Below, in pieces: positions 23,301 through 38,000 of a stretch of DNA of 64,000 nucleotides. The notes below the pieces were generated by a model. It was not told the DNA's origin. It saw nothing but the letters and a program-made list of their open reading frames with translations, and searched no databases. Position 1 is the first letter of the stretch. Each line of letters starts with the position of its first letter. Where the stretch lies: contig OZ004591.1 of the NCBI GenBank assembly GCA_963924555.1, forward strand, positions 5,890,001-5,954,000, given 5' to 3'. The DNA comes from Crambe crambe. Lineage: Eukaryota > Porifera > Demospongiae > Poecilosclerida > Crambeidae. The position numbers and the translations under genes are program-made.

Positions 23301-25448
23301 AGGTAAGCATGTCGTTTAGTACAGTGGAACCCTTAAATAGGGACTCCAGACAGTATTGGGGGGAGAACCCTTTTAATCATTACAGTGGAACCCTTAATCA
23401 TTACAGTGGAACCCTTAAATATGGACTCCAGACAGTATTGGGGGAGAACCCTTTTAATCATTACAGTGGAACCCTTAATCATTACAGTGGAACCCTTAAA
23501 TATGGACTCCAGACAGTATTGGGGGGAGAATCCTTTTAATGATTACAGTGGAACCCCTGAATGTGGACTCCAGACAGTATTGGGGGGAGAATCCTTTTAA
23601 TCATTACAGTGGAACCCCTAAATGTGGACTCCAGACAGTATTGGGGGGAGAATCCTTTTAATCATTACAGTGGAACCCCTGAATGTGGACTCCAGACAGT
23701 ATTGGGGGGAGAATCCTTTCAATCATTACAGTTAACCCCTAAATAATGTGGACTGCAAAAACCTCTGTATTCAGGACACTTTTTGGGGATCCCTCTGCAA
23801 AGGACATCTTAATGGGATGTAGTGGGATTCCACAAAAAGCACGAAGTGTCTTTGATATGTACAGTGAGTCCACCTTGGTCCATTATGCTTTGGAGTACTC
23901 TCTTCTAGGTTTGTCTCGTGATAAGCTGATTGTGCTTGCCTATCTATTGAGCAGTGATTACACTGAAGGGATTGAAGGGGTGGGAGCTGTATCAGCAATG
24001 GAGATCCTGCGAGACTTCCCTGGCAAAGGCCTGAAGATTCTCACTAACCTCAAGTATGTGATGCTTGGTATGAAATTTTTGTTATAGTGGAGCAATAGAA
24101 ATTCTTCAGCATGTACTACATGAGAGCCTGGACACACTTGGGCCCAGCCTTTTGTCCTTTGTAGAGAGTTTGTCCTCTTTTGGAGGTCATTTAATACATG
24201 CATACTTTTAGATTGTCCCTTATTGAGAGGTTTGTCCTCTTTCAGAGTGTTCTTTATCGGAATCAAGGACATCCCATTGTGTACTAATCCACCCTTGAAA
24301 TAAGAACACCTCTCTAAATCTGGACACTTTTTTTCTATTATTGTTCCTCTGTTTTCGTTCTCCAACCCAGAGAGTGGCACAGAGAGGTGAACTTGAAGCC
24401 TCCACTGCACAAGAACGAGAGCAAATTACAGAAAAAGCTGGTGAGTTTTGGTGTTGGAATTTGCAAAAAAAACAAACATTTTTTTTTCACTTGATTGTAG
24501 CGCGAGTGTCATCTTGCAGCAGACTTTCCAAGTGAGTTGGTATGGGAAGCTTACCATCATCCTGAGGTGGACGACTCCAAGGACCCATTCGAGTGGGCAA
24601 AACCAGACCTTGACTTGCTCAGGAGGTACAGATGGTAATACATAAAGAGCAATGGGGTAACGGACACACTTGGGACCCAGCCTTTTGTCCATTGTAGAGA
24701 GGTTGTCCTCTTTTGTATAGAGTGTATTGTATATACAAAGATATTGTCCTCATTTGAAGTGTCCATTATCAGAACCCAGTCTTTTGTCTTTTATAGAGAT
24801 TATTTTGTGGAAAGTATAATAATAAAGCTTTTAAGATCATCCTTTGTTAAGAGGTTTATCCATTTTTGGAGTGTCCTCTATTGGGGGTTCCACTGTCCAT
24901 TTTTGGAATGTCCTCTGTTGGTTCCGCTGTATACTTGCAATACAAGTTTGTGCCAGTTCGTGTGGTGATCCAAATGTTAAGTACGTATTTCCTCTACTGC
25001 AGTTTTGCTGAGAGCAGAATTGGATGGAAGGAAGAGAAAGTGAATGAAGTTCTACTTCCAGTTTTGAAGAAAATGAATGCGAAGGACTCGACACAGACTA
25101 AAGTGACTCAATTCTTCACAAAGTCTACTGCACCTCAGTCCACTGCAACTCGAGGGAAAGCAATTAAGAGCAGGCGAATAAGAAATGCAATAGCAAGAAT
25201 AAGAGGTATGCAGTTTTAATGCCAGCCTTGTGACTTCTCCTCCATTGTTCTATGTAGATCAACCTCCAGAGGTAAGCTCTAGCAAAGCTTCTTCTTCAAG
25301 AGGGGGAAAAAAGAGATCTAAACGAATCAGCACTAGAACACAACCTGGTAAAAAACTGAAGGTGGATACGAAGATCAAGCAGAGCCAACTACCATCTTCT
25401 AGGCCAACTCTTTCTGCAAGTAGCAGTAGTAGCAGCAACGAAGAATAA
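20357..25448 (+). CDS. ERCC5: DNA excision repair endonuclease XPG
   Basis: Structure-specific 3' endonuclease of nucleotide excision repair. The start [16 protein letters not shown] at 20357 is the classic Rad2/XPG N-terminus. Exon 2 (from 20508) continues [18 protein letters not shown] and [15 protein letters not shown] (N-nuclease domain). Further exons: about 21015-21221, 21277-21462, the long spacer exon 21592-22830 (with [10 protein letters not shown] before it and [14 protein letters not shown]-like sequence in it), then the I-nuclease domain 23089-23301 ([28 protein letters not shown]) and 23910-24054 ([14 protein letters not shown]). Later exons near 24371, 24501 and 25003 finish the core, with a PIP-box-like motif QTKVTQFF about 110 nt into the 25003 exon. 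The last exon, 25258-25448, is Ser/Lys-rich and basic (nuclear localisation). Acidic catalytic residues of both halves are present. Introns carry a tRNA gene and a tandem array. Confidence 0.95.
20783..20854 (+). tRNA. tRNA-Gln (TTG anticodon)
   Basis: A 72-nt cloverleaf. Acceptor stem GGTCCTG pairs with CAGGACC; D arm around TGGTGTAATGGTTAGCA; anticodon stem TTGGA/TCCAA around loop CTTTGAA with anticodon TTG (20816-20818); T arm GAG-TTCAAAT-CTC type. Discriminator T at 20854 and a run of T at 20857-20863 as RNA polymerase III terminator. It lies in an XPG intron, same strand. No CCA is encoded and no intron is present, as expected in animals. Confidence 0.95.
23320..23745. repeat. Tandem array of about 60-bp units in an XPG intron
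   Basis: About six to seven copies of a unit containing acagtggaaccc..., then tggactccagacagtattgg, then ggggagaa and ttttaatcatt. The unit core (acagtggaacc...tggac) is the end of a dispersed element seen elsewhere (for example 4289, 24640, 44790). The array sits between the two I-domain exons (23301 and 23910). Confidence 0.85.
24060..24330. repeat. Dispersed 'acagtggaac' family copy
   Basis: An XPG intron segment with the family wording: a cacttgggcccagccttttgtc-like phrase, then tagagagtttgtcctctttt and attgtcccttattgagagg. The same phrases recur at 24640-24900, 4289-4428, 29220-29335 (inverted) and 44785-44965. It is degenerate and non-coding. Confidence 0.6.
24640..24910. repeat. Dispersed 'acagtggaac' family copy
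   Basis: Contains gacacacttgggacccagc, ttgtagagaggttgtcctc and gggggttccactgtcc at the end, the inverted form of the acagtggaacc terminus. Best read as a MITE-like repeat in the XPG intron. Confidence 0.6.
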
Positions 25449-25663
25449 TTGAAGGACATACCATAGCTAGCTAGATTAGGAACAAATAAATTCTTGGTTA
25501 TATTTGTGGGTTGTCTCAGAGTTTTAATTATCTTGTTTAATTATCTCGTACCCAGGCCCCACAGCGGGAGGCTATATTTACAGGTATTAAGAGACCACCC
25601 TATTCAGAGACCATGGTAAAGGGTTTAACATGAATGATTCACATACATCAGATATCCAAAGAA

Positions 25664-26175
25664 TCAGTCATCATCATGAAATATTTTGCCACGGTGGTTG
25701 AAAACTACAAAGTTAGTTCTGTTGTTGATGCTGTCATAAGTTTTCATGTTGAGTTCTGATGTTCGCTTGATGTCTTTGAAACTTCCCATCAATAGTATCA
25801 CACCCATCATGCATAGGAAACTGGCAATTATGCACTCCAGAAACACCTGGGGGGAAATTTACATGAAAGCACCCTCTTGATGGTGTGCTTTAATTTGAAC
25901 ACCAGTTTAAACTTACATCACTTGGGAGACTGCTATACTCTTCTTCTGCTAGTCTCAGAAACGATCTATCTGTATGTAATCAAAAAGATAACGGGAGATA
26001 ATACATAATCAGCTAAGAGGTTAGTGGGCATTAAATAGAGAATACAGCCAACTGCATCATAGATATTGCTGCATGGAATAATGGTGACAGCTAACTTACA
26101 TTGTCCAGCAGAATAAGCTGCATGTCCAAGCAGGAAGAGCCCTGCAAATAGCACTAACTTATGGATCTTTCCCAT
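25664..26175 (-). CDS. EMC5/MMGT1: ER membrane protein complex subunit 5
   Basis: A subunit of the EMC insertase that puts transmembrane segments into the ER membrane. Three exons: 26175-26100, 25969-25917, 25846-25664, 103 aa, phase-consistent. The start MGKIHKLVLFAGLFLLGHAA is the first membrane helix, then SFLRLAEEEYSSLPSDV (the conserved R-L-x-E...LP-D segment), a second helix (CIIASFLCMMGVILLMGSF), and the family-diagnostic TSEL and VFNHRGKIF. It is shorter than the human protein (131 aa) because the Ser-rich tail is missing. Divergent from glutathione reductase with only 131 bp between start codons. Confidence 0.93.
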
Positions 26176-29532
<3,357 letters not shown>

Positions 29533-29711
29533 AACTTCCAAGAGACTCAGAATGATCTATTTTACTAAAGATATAGACTACTAATAAGTTTTAATGGTGG
29601 TATTAGCATACGTAGCACTATTATGGGTATAGAAAGTTTGCCAATGCAATGTCAACATACAAATTATGGTAGCATTAATACACTTGCACGAAAAAAATAA
29701 CTCACACACAC

Positions 29712-30575
29712 TCAATTATTGTCTGCACTTCTAAGGAATTTCTTATAGTCTATTGATGCTTCTACCATGGTAAAGAGATAAGCAAATCTTCCATTTCTCT
29801 CAGCTACTGTTTGTGCTACTTCTCCTTGCCCGTTCTTTATGTCTGTATTCAACTCCGGATGAGTGAGAAGTAATTCTAGTGTGTCTCTTGAGCGGTCATT
29901 TGAGCTGGCAAGATGAAGAGGAGTCTGCCCCCCATTAGTTTGAGAGTTTATAGGAGCTCCGTTTTGTAGGAGAAGGGACGCCGATTCTACTTTGGTCCAA
30001 CGGCATGCACAGTGTAGTGGTTGCCAACCGTCTTGCGTTCTGGCTTCAATATCAGCTCCTTGAGAGAGTAAAAATTCCACCACAGAGGAATGGCCATTGT
30101 AAGAAGCCCTGTGAAGTGGGGTGTACTTGTCAGCATCGACTACAGAAAGAATTTCAGGACCACAGAATGTGTAGAGTTCTTTGATAACTTCAAGCACACC
30201 AGTCTGAGCTGCTTTCAGAAATGTTTCCTTGAGATGATCCTTTGATAAACTCCCGGGACCCTGAAAAATGAACAGTTTGTGGTACATGCTTATAATTGAG
30301 CATCAGTGAAATTACATTTGGCAGGAGGTCACTTGGTGTTAGTCCTCCCTCATCACATTCCCCCTGATTCCAAATTTCAGAGTTCATGACGGCCATGGAG
30401 TCGAAACCATCAGGGTCATATTCACTACTTTGTGTAAGAAAGTATTTTTCTCTACTCCTATAATCTGAAAACAAGATATCCATTATTAATCAGTATCTTT
30501 AAGCCTTTATTCGTTGTTACCTCGGTCCAATTTTTCTTTTATCGTAGCAAGTGAATTCTCATCACCGCTCGCCAT
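29712..30575 (-). CDS. ANKRD49: ANKRD49-like ankyrin protein
   Basis: Three exons (30575-30522, about 30466-30315, about 30261-29712) join in phase. The N-terminus MASGDENSLATIKEKLD is followed by an acidic, helical segment. The last exon holds four ankyrin repeats (YTPLHRASYNGHSSVVEFLL, GWQPLHCACRWTKVESASLL, GQTPLHLASSNDRSRDTLEL) and a C-terminal cap ending FAYLFTMVEASI. The pattern DKYTPLHRA, DG-WxPLHxAC-W and SxDTLELLL is specific to the ANKRD49 family, a nuclear protein linked in mammals to germ cells. It is divergent from GALE with 272 bp between start codons. Confidence 0.9.
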
Positions 30576-30847
30576 TCTTATCTTCTTGGCTTCTAATGCG
30601 CTTTATTTGGGAGTGACCGCCGGGCCATGACCTTATGCTGGGCTTTATTTGGAGATAGAAATAAACAATGCTAGATCATCGGATGTGGATCCTCTGAAAG
30701 ACCTAGATCTACCCAAGAGCTAAGAGTGTTTATCGAGACTAATTACTGGAGTGATATTTAAAGCTTGGAGGTAATTAACGCTACCCCGTCAATACAGCCT
30801 GTCTTGATTTCTTCTAATCTAATTTCTAGCAATATAGAGTTTCTATT
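30576..30847. promoter_or_regulatory. Bidirectional ANKRD49 / GALE promoter
   Basis: A 272-bp gap between divergent start codons, so both promoters lie here. Short, AT-rich on the GALE side and CG-richer (ccgccgggccatgac) near ANKRD49. No canonical TATA seen. Function inferred. Confidence 0.45.
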
Positions 30848-31885
30848 ATGTCTAAGTATATTTTGGTAACCGGAGGGGCAGGTTATATCGGAAGCCATAC
30901 TGTCCTGGAGATTCTAGAGGGAGGGATTTACCAACCTGTGGTGGTTGACAACCTCAGTAACTCTAGCATAGAGTCCATCAAGAGAGTGGAAAATCTAACT
31001 GGGAAAAAAGTGGATTATTACATATTCGACCTCCTTGAAAAGGATAAACTAATTGACTTGTTCAAGAAATATCAATTTTATGCAGTTATGCATTTTGCCG
31101 GTTTGAAATCAGTGGGAGAATCAGTTGAAAAACCACTTATGTACTATAAAGTTAACTTGGATATCGCCATAAACTTGATTGAGGTTATGAGAGATTTTCA
31201 GGTGAAAAACTTCATATTCTCATCATCCGCCACAGTCTATGGTAAGCCTCAAAATCTCCCTGTTAGTGAAGACCATCCTGTTGGTAGTTGTTCAAATCCT
31301 TATGGAACCACGAAACTTATTGTAGAAGAAATTTTAAGTGATATTTGCAAGGCAGATGCAAGCTGGAATGTAGTTCTTCTCCGTTACTTCAACCCTGTTG
31401 GGGCACACCCATCTGGAGATATTGGGGAAGACCCTCTGGGAATCCCAAACAATCTTATGCCGTATATCTCACAGGTAGCGATAGGGAAACGACCCTTCCT
31501 TTCTGTGTTCGGAAAAGATTACGACACACCAGACGGAACTGGTGTTCGTGATTTCATTCATGTTGTGGATTTGGCTCAAGGGCATGTTGCTGCTCTGAAG
31601 TTATTTGAAAAGAATTGTGGCCTGAAGAAGTACAATCTTGGAACCGGAAAAGGATATTCTGTATTGGAGTTATTGAGATCCATGGAGAAAGCAGCCGGGA
31701 AGGAAATCCCTTTCAAGTTTGTTGAGAGAAGGAATGGAGACGTGGCATCTCTTTATGCCAATCCCGATTTAGCACTGAAAGAGCTGAACTGGAAAGCTTC
31801 ACGTGGCGTGGACCAGTTCTGTGAGGACACATGGCGATGGCAGAGCAAGAATCCTCAAGGATACAACCATACTGTCACAGAATAG
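30848..31885 (+). CDS. GALE: UDP-galactose 4-epimerase
   Basis: Interconverts UDP-glucose and UDP-galactose (Leloir pathway); cytosolic. 345 aa, the usual family length. [10 protein letters not shown] is the NAD-binding motif at the N-terminus, [10 protein letters not shown] follows beta-2, [10 protein letters not shown] is the family signature, SSSATVYG carries the catalytic Ser/Thr and NPYGTTK the catalytic Tyr-Lys pair. [19 protein letters not shown] and [14 protein letters not shown] contact UDP-sugar. The whole coding region is a single exon, unlike its intron-rich neighbours. Its fast-evolving wording is still typical of animal/eukaryote GALE. It shares a short promoter region with ANKRD49. 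Confidence 0.96.
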   Translation: MSKYILVTGGAGYIGSHTVLEILEGGIYQPVVVDNLSNSSIESIKRVENLTGKKVDYYIFDLLEKDKLIDLFKKYQFYAVMHFAGLKSVGESVEKPLMYYKVNLDIAINLIEVMRDFQVKNFIFSSSATVYGKPQNLPVSEDHPVGSCSNPYGTTKLIVEEILSDICKADASWNVVLLRYFNPVGAHPSGDIGEDPLGIPNNLMPYISQVAIGKRPFLSVFGKDYDTPDGTGVRDFIHVVDLAQGHVAALKLFEKNCGLKKYNLGTGKGYSVLELLRSMEKAAGKEIPFKFVERRNGDVASLYANPDLALKELNWKASRGVDQFCEDTWRWQSKNPQGYNHTVTE

Positions 31886-31984
31886 CTAATAATAAGTTAA
31901 TTTATTATTTTGCAAACTTTTAATGGAATTCCTTGTGGTTTATTTTGAAATTCCAGACATATTTTCAGTACAACCTACATAGAA

Positions 31985-34902
31985 ATGTCGGAAAAACCTT
32001 ATGAACCGTCTCCTCGCTGCTCTCCATTCGCTGCTGCAGTGGGGGGAAAACTCTACGTGTGGGGAGGTGGCCAAGCCAACGATTCCAGTAGTGAGAGAGC
32101 ACAAAGGCAAGTGGAGATATTTGACCCCTACTTGGAGACTTGGAGTCATAAGACCCCAACGGGAATTGCACCCCGCCCTGGCCTGCTCAATGGTGCCTGT
32201 GCTTCGTCAGGAGACTGTGCATATGCATATGGTGGCAAAGGGAAAGAGACTGCTGAAGGCACTCTTCATAAGCTTGACACCAGAAGTTTAGTGTGGTCAT
32301 GTCTTTCACCTCGTACACGTACAGCTCATAGTCCCATTAAGAAGACTGGATCCAGAATGGTCGTTTGTGAACATAAGATAGTGATGTTTGGAGGTCAAGG
32401 TGTTCCTTCTGGTCTGACTCAGCCCGGGGCAAGTTATGCTTCAAGCATGACCAATGAGCTTCATACTTTTGATCTTAATGAAGGCAAGTATAAACTATTG
32501 ATTTATTATTCACAGTCTACACTTAAACTAGGTAGCTTAGTATTGATAACAATTGTCCAACTAAGTGAAGATAAATTTTGATCAGTAGACATTAATGGGG
32601 GGGATCTTCATTGAAACAGTTTTCAATATTCGATCGGTACAATTAATGGGATCTTCACTGTTAATCATTGACATTTGTGATGGATTATATTGATTCTTGA
32701 CCGTCTTAGGGACGTGGTCTTCTCCTGAAGTGTCTGGAACAAGACCCCCTCCCTGTGCTAATTTTTCCCTCACCATGATAGACAACCATCGAGCTATGTT
32801 GTTTGGGGGATCCGAATCTGGACAAAGGATCAACAAGGATGTTTACATCATTGATGTAAACAAAATGGCAAGTAACCGCACATAATTAATATAGCTGGAC
32901 TGACTAGTTACCAAGTATATGGGAAAGTATTCACTTTGTTGTCTTTATTGCTTTCCCACCTTGTTAAAAGGGATTCAAAATAAAATAATATCCTTCTGTT
33001 CAATCTTCCCTATGTGTGCTTTGGTACAATATATATTCCTCCATGATGCCGTACTTTCTCTGTATGCAGGAGTGGAGTAAACTGCCTTCCCAAGAAGGAA
33101 GACCCTGTCCAGTGGGAAGATACCGTCATGCTGCTGTCTGTTTGGGCTATGGTGGGCAACGCCCTCAACTTCTGATAATTGGTGGAAGAGATAGTGAGGC
33201 TAAGGTTCTTGATGATATGTGGCTGCTGGATGTACACTCCAGCCAATGGAAGGAAGTAAGTTGATGCAATAGCGTAATTTTCTGGTATTTTATATAGTTC
33301 TAACCATCTATTTGTTGTATGATCTAGGTGATTCTTCCTGTGTTTCAACGGCAGTCGAGAGATGGTCATTGTGCTGCTGCTTTCAGCTTGACTTCAGGAC
33401 TGGCAGAGGTTGTTGTGTATGGAGGAAAGGATATGTCCACCGTTCCACCGTTAGCTGAGACTACTATTCTGCAATTTGGTGAGGAGGGGAAGGGAAGGAG
33501 GATGGGAAGGGGAGAAGGAAAGGGGAAGGGGGAGGGGAGGGAAGGAGGATGGGAAGGGGAGAAGGAAAGGAGAAGGGAGAGGAGGGAGGGGAAGGGGGAG
33601 GGGAGGGAAGGAGGATGGGAAGGGGAGAAGGAAAGGGGAAGGGAGAGGAGGGAGGGGAGGGAAGGAGGATGGGAAGGGGAAAAGGAGAGAGGAAGAGGAG
33701 GGAGGGGAAGGGGGAAGAGGGGAGGGGGATGGAAGGAGAGGAGAAGGGAGAGGAGGAGGGGAAGGAGGGAGAATCATGAAAAAGGGTTCGCTCTCTTACT
33801 GGTGTACTGTTATCTGATCTATACAGAATACAAGAAGAGCCATGGATGGGTCCTCATTAATATTGCCAAGAATAATCAGAGAGGGACACTTGAAAGGGTG
33901 CGGGACAAGATGGTGAGGATGACAGACACTGCTTGCAGCATGCCCTCCCTTGCAAGTGCCAGCAACGACAGGACCACTCAGTTGGAGAAGAGGTTGGAGG
34001 AGAGTGAGCAACAAGTTCAAATGTTGCGAAGAAGGTTGGAAGAGATAGAGAGTGTGCCCTCCCGGTTGGAGGAGAGTGAGCAACACATTCAAGTGGTGGA
34101 AGAGGCAGAGAGAACACAATCGGAGACCCAGTGGGTGGTGAGAAGGGAGGAGATCCAGCTGACAGGACCAGAACTGGGGAGAGGGGGTTGGGCTACTGTT
34201 AGTGTTGCTACCTTCAGAGGAGTGCAAGTAGCTGCTAAATGCATCCATCACCAGATTGTTTCGCAGTATAACAGACATATATTCAGACGAGAGATGAATA
34301 TGGCTGCCAGAATACGTCATCCTAACTTGGTACAGTTTATTGGTGCCACAGTCGAAGGGGAGATGATCATCTTAACAGAGCTGATGCCCACCAGTTTGAG
34401 AAAAGAGCTTGAAAAAAGTAATGATAGTCTTATGTCCCCTGCTGTAGTCTCCTCCATAGGCCTGGATGTGGCCAAAGCCCTCAACTACCTTCACCTGATG
34501 CAGCCTGATCCGATCATCCATCGCGATATCAGCAGTGCTAACGTCCTCCTTGAACCTCTACCACTGGGTCGCTGGAGAGCCAAAGTCACCGACTATGGAT
34601 CAGTCAACCTCCAACAGCAACTGGAAACTGTAGGTCCTGGCAACCCAACATATGCTGCCCCTGAAGCTAATGACCCTCGCCTGCAGTGTCCAAAGATGGA
34701 CATCTTCAGCTTAGGAATTCTCCTCCTTGAGACATTGACTGGTGAATTCCCCTCGGAGAGTGATAGAAGTCGACTGATGGGCTCTGTAAATCATCCTGGA
34801 CTGCTTGAGCTCATTCAGAGATGCTTAAGTCAAAGAAAGGAAGACCGACCAACTGCCTCTGACATCATTTCTGAATTGAATAACCACAACATGTTCCACT
34901 AA
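31985..34902 (+). CDS. Kelch - coiled coil - protein kinase (TKL-like)
   Basis: Five exons: 31985-32483, 32710-32867, 33070-33255, 33328-33478, 33827-34902; 689 aa, all phases match. The first four encode about six Kelch blades (GGKLYVWGGGQ, CAYAYGGKG, IVMFGGQGV, AMLFGGSES, LLIIGGRDSE, VVVYGGKDM). Then come heptad-like helices (LEKRLEESEQQVQMLRRRLE) and a kinase: LGRGGWATVSVATFRGVQVA, lysine in VAAK, RIRHPNLVQFIGAT, catalytic HRDISSANVLL, DYG in place of DFG, PTYAAPEA, then DIFSLGILLLETLTG. Catalytic residues are present, so it is probably active. Introns 1 and 2 use GC donors (gcaagt), both giving a perfect frame. Intron 4 (33479-33826) is a stop-free, 3n-length purine tract. The domain order is the mirror of the nested gene at 12891. 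Confidence 0.85.
33479..33826 (+). repeat. Stop-free purine-rich intron (G/A repeat)
   Basis: 348 nt, mostly GGGAAGGGGA(G)-type repeats to about 33780, with degenerate tandem units of about 60 to 65 bp. It begins with donor gtgagg after TTTG and ends atacag. Splicing joins TTT-G to AA-TAC in frame. It contains no stop in the host frame, so retention would insert a 116-residue Gly/Glu/Arg-rich stretch. Confidence 0.7.
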
Positions 34903-35001
34903 CAGGCCTAAATTAGTATTCCACATTGCAATTAAAACCACAGCTCACCTTTTTGAATTTTACGCGCGCAAAGTTTGATTTCAGTCGCCAACCTGCATGC
35001 A

Positions 35002-38000
35002 ATGAGCGAGAAAGAGGAGTTACTGTTCTCCTCTGCCGGTGACTTACAGAGAGATGAAGGTGCAGGAGACGTAGTGGAGGAGGAGGGGCTGCCTTCCGCA
35101 GAGTCAGTAGCGGTAGCTAGGAACAATGGTGCTGTTCAAATCAAAAGTACAGGTAGCTGTACCTTAGTGATGTTAGATGGAGTGCCAAAGCACTGACTGT
35201 GTTTTATGGACCAGGGCAAATTATTGCTTCAGGTACTGCTGGAGGGAATGACAATGTGGGCTTCCCCACACACTGGAAGAGAAGGATGACCTTTTGTTGG
35301 GGTCTGAGAAAGAAATGGTTTGTGAAAGAAGCTTTCATGCTGCTCAAGCTGTCCCTGCCCTTGGTAAGTTGGCTGAATGGTCCCCCCTTTTGAACCATAA
35401 AGTTGGAGAGTGTGATTCCTAGCTGAAATTGTATTTTCTCAAGCTTAAATAGTGAATTCTTGTCGTGGTCAAACCATGTAGCTATCTTAAAATTTTGTCA
35501 CCTGATTCAAATCATGTCTCATGTAAGAATTTATACAATCAATGTTTTGCATTTCAGGTCTTGCTGAACTTATTTCAGCAGCTACCTAATTCTCTAGTAT
35601 TGATCTTTGTGGGGAAATTCAGTGGGGCCTTGGAACTCTCTGCGACTGGTTAGTATGCTATGCCTAGCTACATTAGCTGGGTTATGGATTAGTTTTTTTC
35701 GCCCCTTACATAATGCTTCTCTTTCCCTTCTGTATCACACAGCCCTGGGAGTAACGGTAAGTTAAGAAACAAATTTAAAAAATAATTCCTTCACTGTTTT
35801 CTTTCTCTTAAAAAAAAGTTCATCAATATTTCTGGTTTTTCTGTCATGATTGGTCTCGCTACAGCAGCTGATACACTCTGTCCACAGGTAAGACCACGCC
35901 CACTTTTATTCACACAACTTGTATAGCCTCGTACCCAAGCCCATTTTTTTTTTCAGGGGGAGGGAGAAAATTGGGCCTGCTAACAATTTGTATACCTTAT
36001 TAATATTTTATAGTGCTATGGCTTCAAGAATTACAAGCGGGTAGGAGTTATATTGCAGAGAGGTGAGCAAAGAAGGTGTCTTTCCCATCACACATTGAAT
36101 TGAATTCTGTACTACTACTATAGGCATCCTGATCATGTCTCTAGCATGTGTGCCCATGATCATACTGTGGCTGAATTCGGAATCCATCCTCCTCCTTCTT
36201 CAACAACTCCCATGTGTTGTCAAGTAAGGGGCGTGGCTTGTCACATGACATGTCTTATCTTTTTCTCTCATAGACTAGCTGGAAAGTTTTTGAATGTCTC
36301 CATTTTGTTATTGCCAGTAAGAATTTAAGTTTATGATTGTCCTTTCCCTTCGCATTAATGTATTTCATCTCTTGATGCACACAGAGTATGGCGGTTTTTA
36401 TCATGCTCCAGAAGTATTTGCAAGCTCAGAGTATGGTGTGGGTCTTTGTGGGTGTGGGCATCTTGATGAATGTGGCCCTGGTAGCCTCTTCTGCCATTTT
36501 CATAGTTGGAGCTAAGCTAGGAATAATGTGAGTCTCCAACATGGATCTGGATGCAGTATCTGGATTGGTTGCTCTCCTACATACTCATAACAAACTCTCA
36601 TTGTATAGCTACCATATTAAAGGTCCAGCTATGTATGAGGGAATTTGGTTAGACGTCCAATACCCTTTTAAACACTAAACCTTGATCAACCATTTCCTTA
36701 ATTAATTAATGATAGCAGTTATCCTGTCATGAATCAATCCAGCCTTATTCTTATTATCCAGTGGAGCAGCACTCTCACTTGTGATAACTCAATCCTTGGC
36801 CCCTATATTGCTAATACTCTATATCCGGTGTCGGAATCTACACCAGCAGACGTGGGGTGGGTGGAGCTTTGAGAGCCTGACTGAGTGGTGGCAGTTTCTC
36901 AAACTAGGAGTGCCTGGTTTCCTCATGTTGGCCTTTGAGTGGTGGTCCTTCGAGATTAGTACCCTTGTATCTGGATCCATAGACGAAACCCAATTAGCAA
37001 TCAATTCTATCCTCATCCAAATAGGCACTCTAATGTTCATGGTAAGCAGCGTAGGTGTTCAATCCAAGTTACTTATTTTAGAGTTACTGATGATTTTGAC
37101 AGCTTCTGAGGGGATAATACCGTATAGCGGAAAATTTTCGTTGTTTTGCAAATTTCAAAACCACGAAATCCACGAAAAATTTTACCCATGAAAATATTGC
37201 GCTATATGGTAGAGGGAAGGTCCCTTAGCTTCATATAATTTATTATTGCATGGCTAACCTGATTCGATCACATGATTTTTTTAATTTTATGTTACAGTTT
37301 CCCCTTGGCATGGCGATAGCTGTCAATATTAGAGTGGGGAATGAACTAGGTGCTGGAAATGAAGTTGCTGCCAAGAGATCTTCCTATGTGGCAGTAGGCA
37401 TGCAGAGTGAGTCTGTGAGATGTAGGTATTTATTGTATAAAAAAATTGTTACTTTCTTGTGCAGTAATTTTTGCTGTGATTCTGTGCTCATTAATTATAG
37501 TACTACGGTACTACATCGGCTGGATCTATACATCAGATGAGTAAGTCCCTGGTTATTAGAGTTCCAGCATCATTTTTCCCCCCTCTTTATGACTTAGAGC
37601 TGTGATAAATGGTGTAGGAGATGCGATAATACCTGCTTTGGGTGTCCTTTTGTTTGACCAAGTCCAAGTAAGAGTGTACATTATCCAGCTGACTGGATGC
37701 ATCATTATCTAATATTTCATGCTTCTAAAAAGGGGGTGATCTCGGGCATCATGCGTGCATCTGGAAGGCAAGCTGTGGCTGCTTTGGTCAACTTTGTCTC
37801 GTATTATGTAGTGGGTTTGCCCCTGGGTATTATCTTAAGTCTGGTGGTGGGACTAAAGGCCAAAGGGCTCTGGATTGGACTGAGTGTTGGTGATTTCATA
37901 CAGGTAGGTGCCGACTGTATTCTAGTACCGAATTTCTCAATGTGGACACATGAGACCAATGTCCTGAAAGATTAGAGGGGTGTACTCTAAATGCTGATGG

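Noticed and set aside
23320-23745. CRISPR-like array
   Set aside because: Units are contiguous tandem copies without unique spacers, in an animal intron.
30848-31885. Bacterial contamination around the intronless GALE
   Set aside because: The gene is flanked on both sides, within a few hundred bases, by intron-bearing animal genes and has the same base composition.
33451-33779. Pro/Ser-rich and Gly/Arg-rich open frames
   Set aside because: They are other-frame readings of the purine repeat intron; no start context, no conservation, and splicing removes it in frame.
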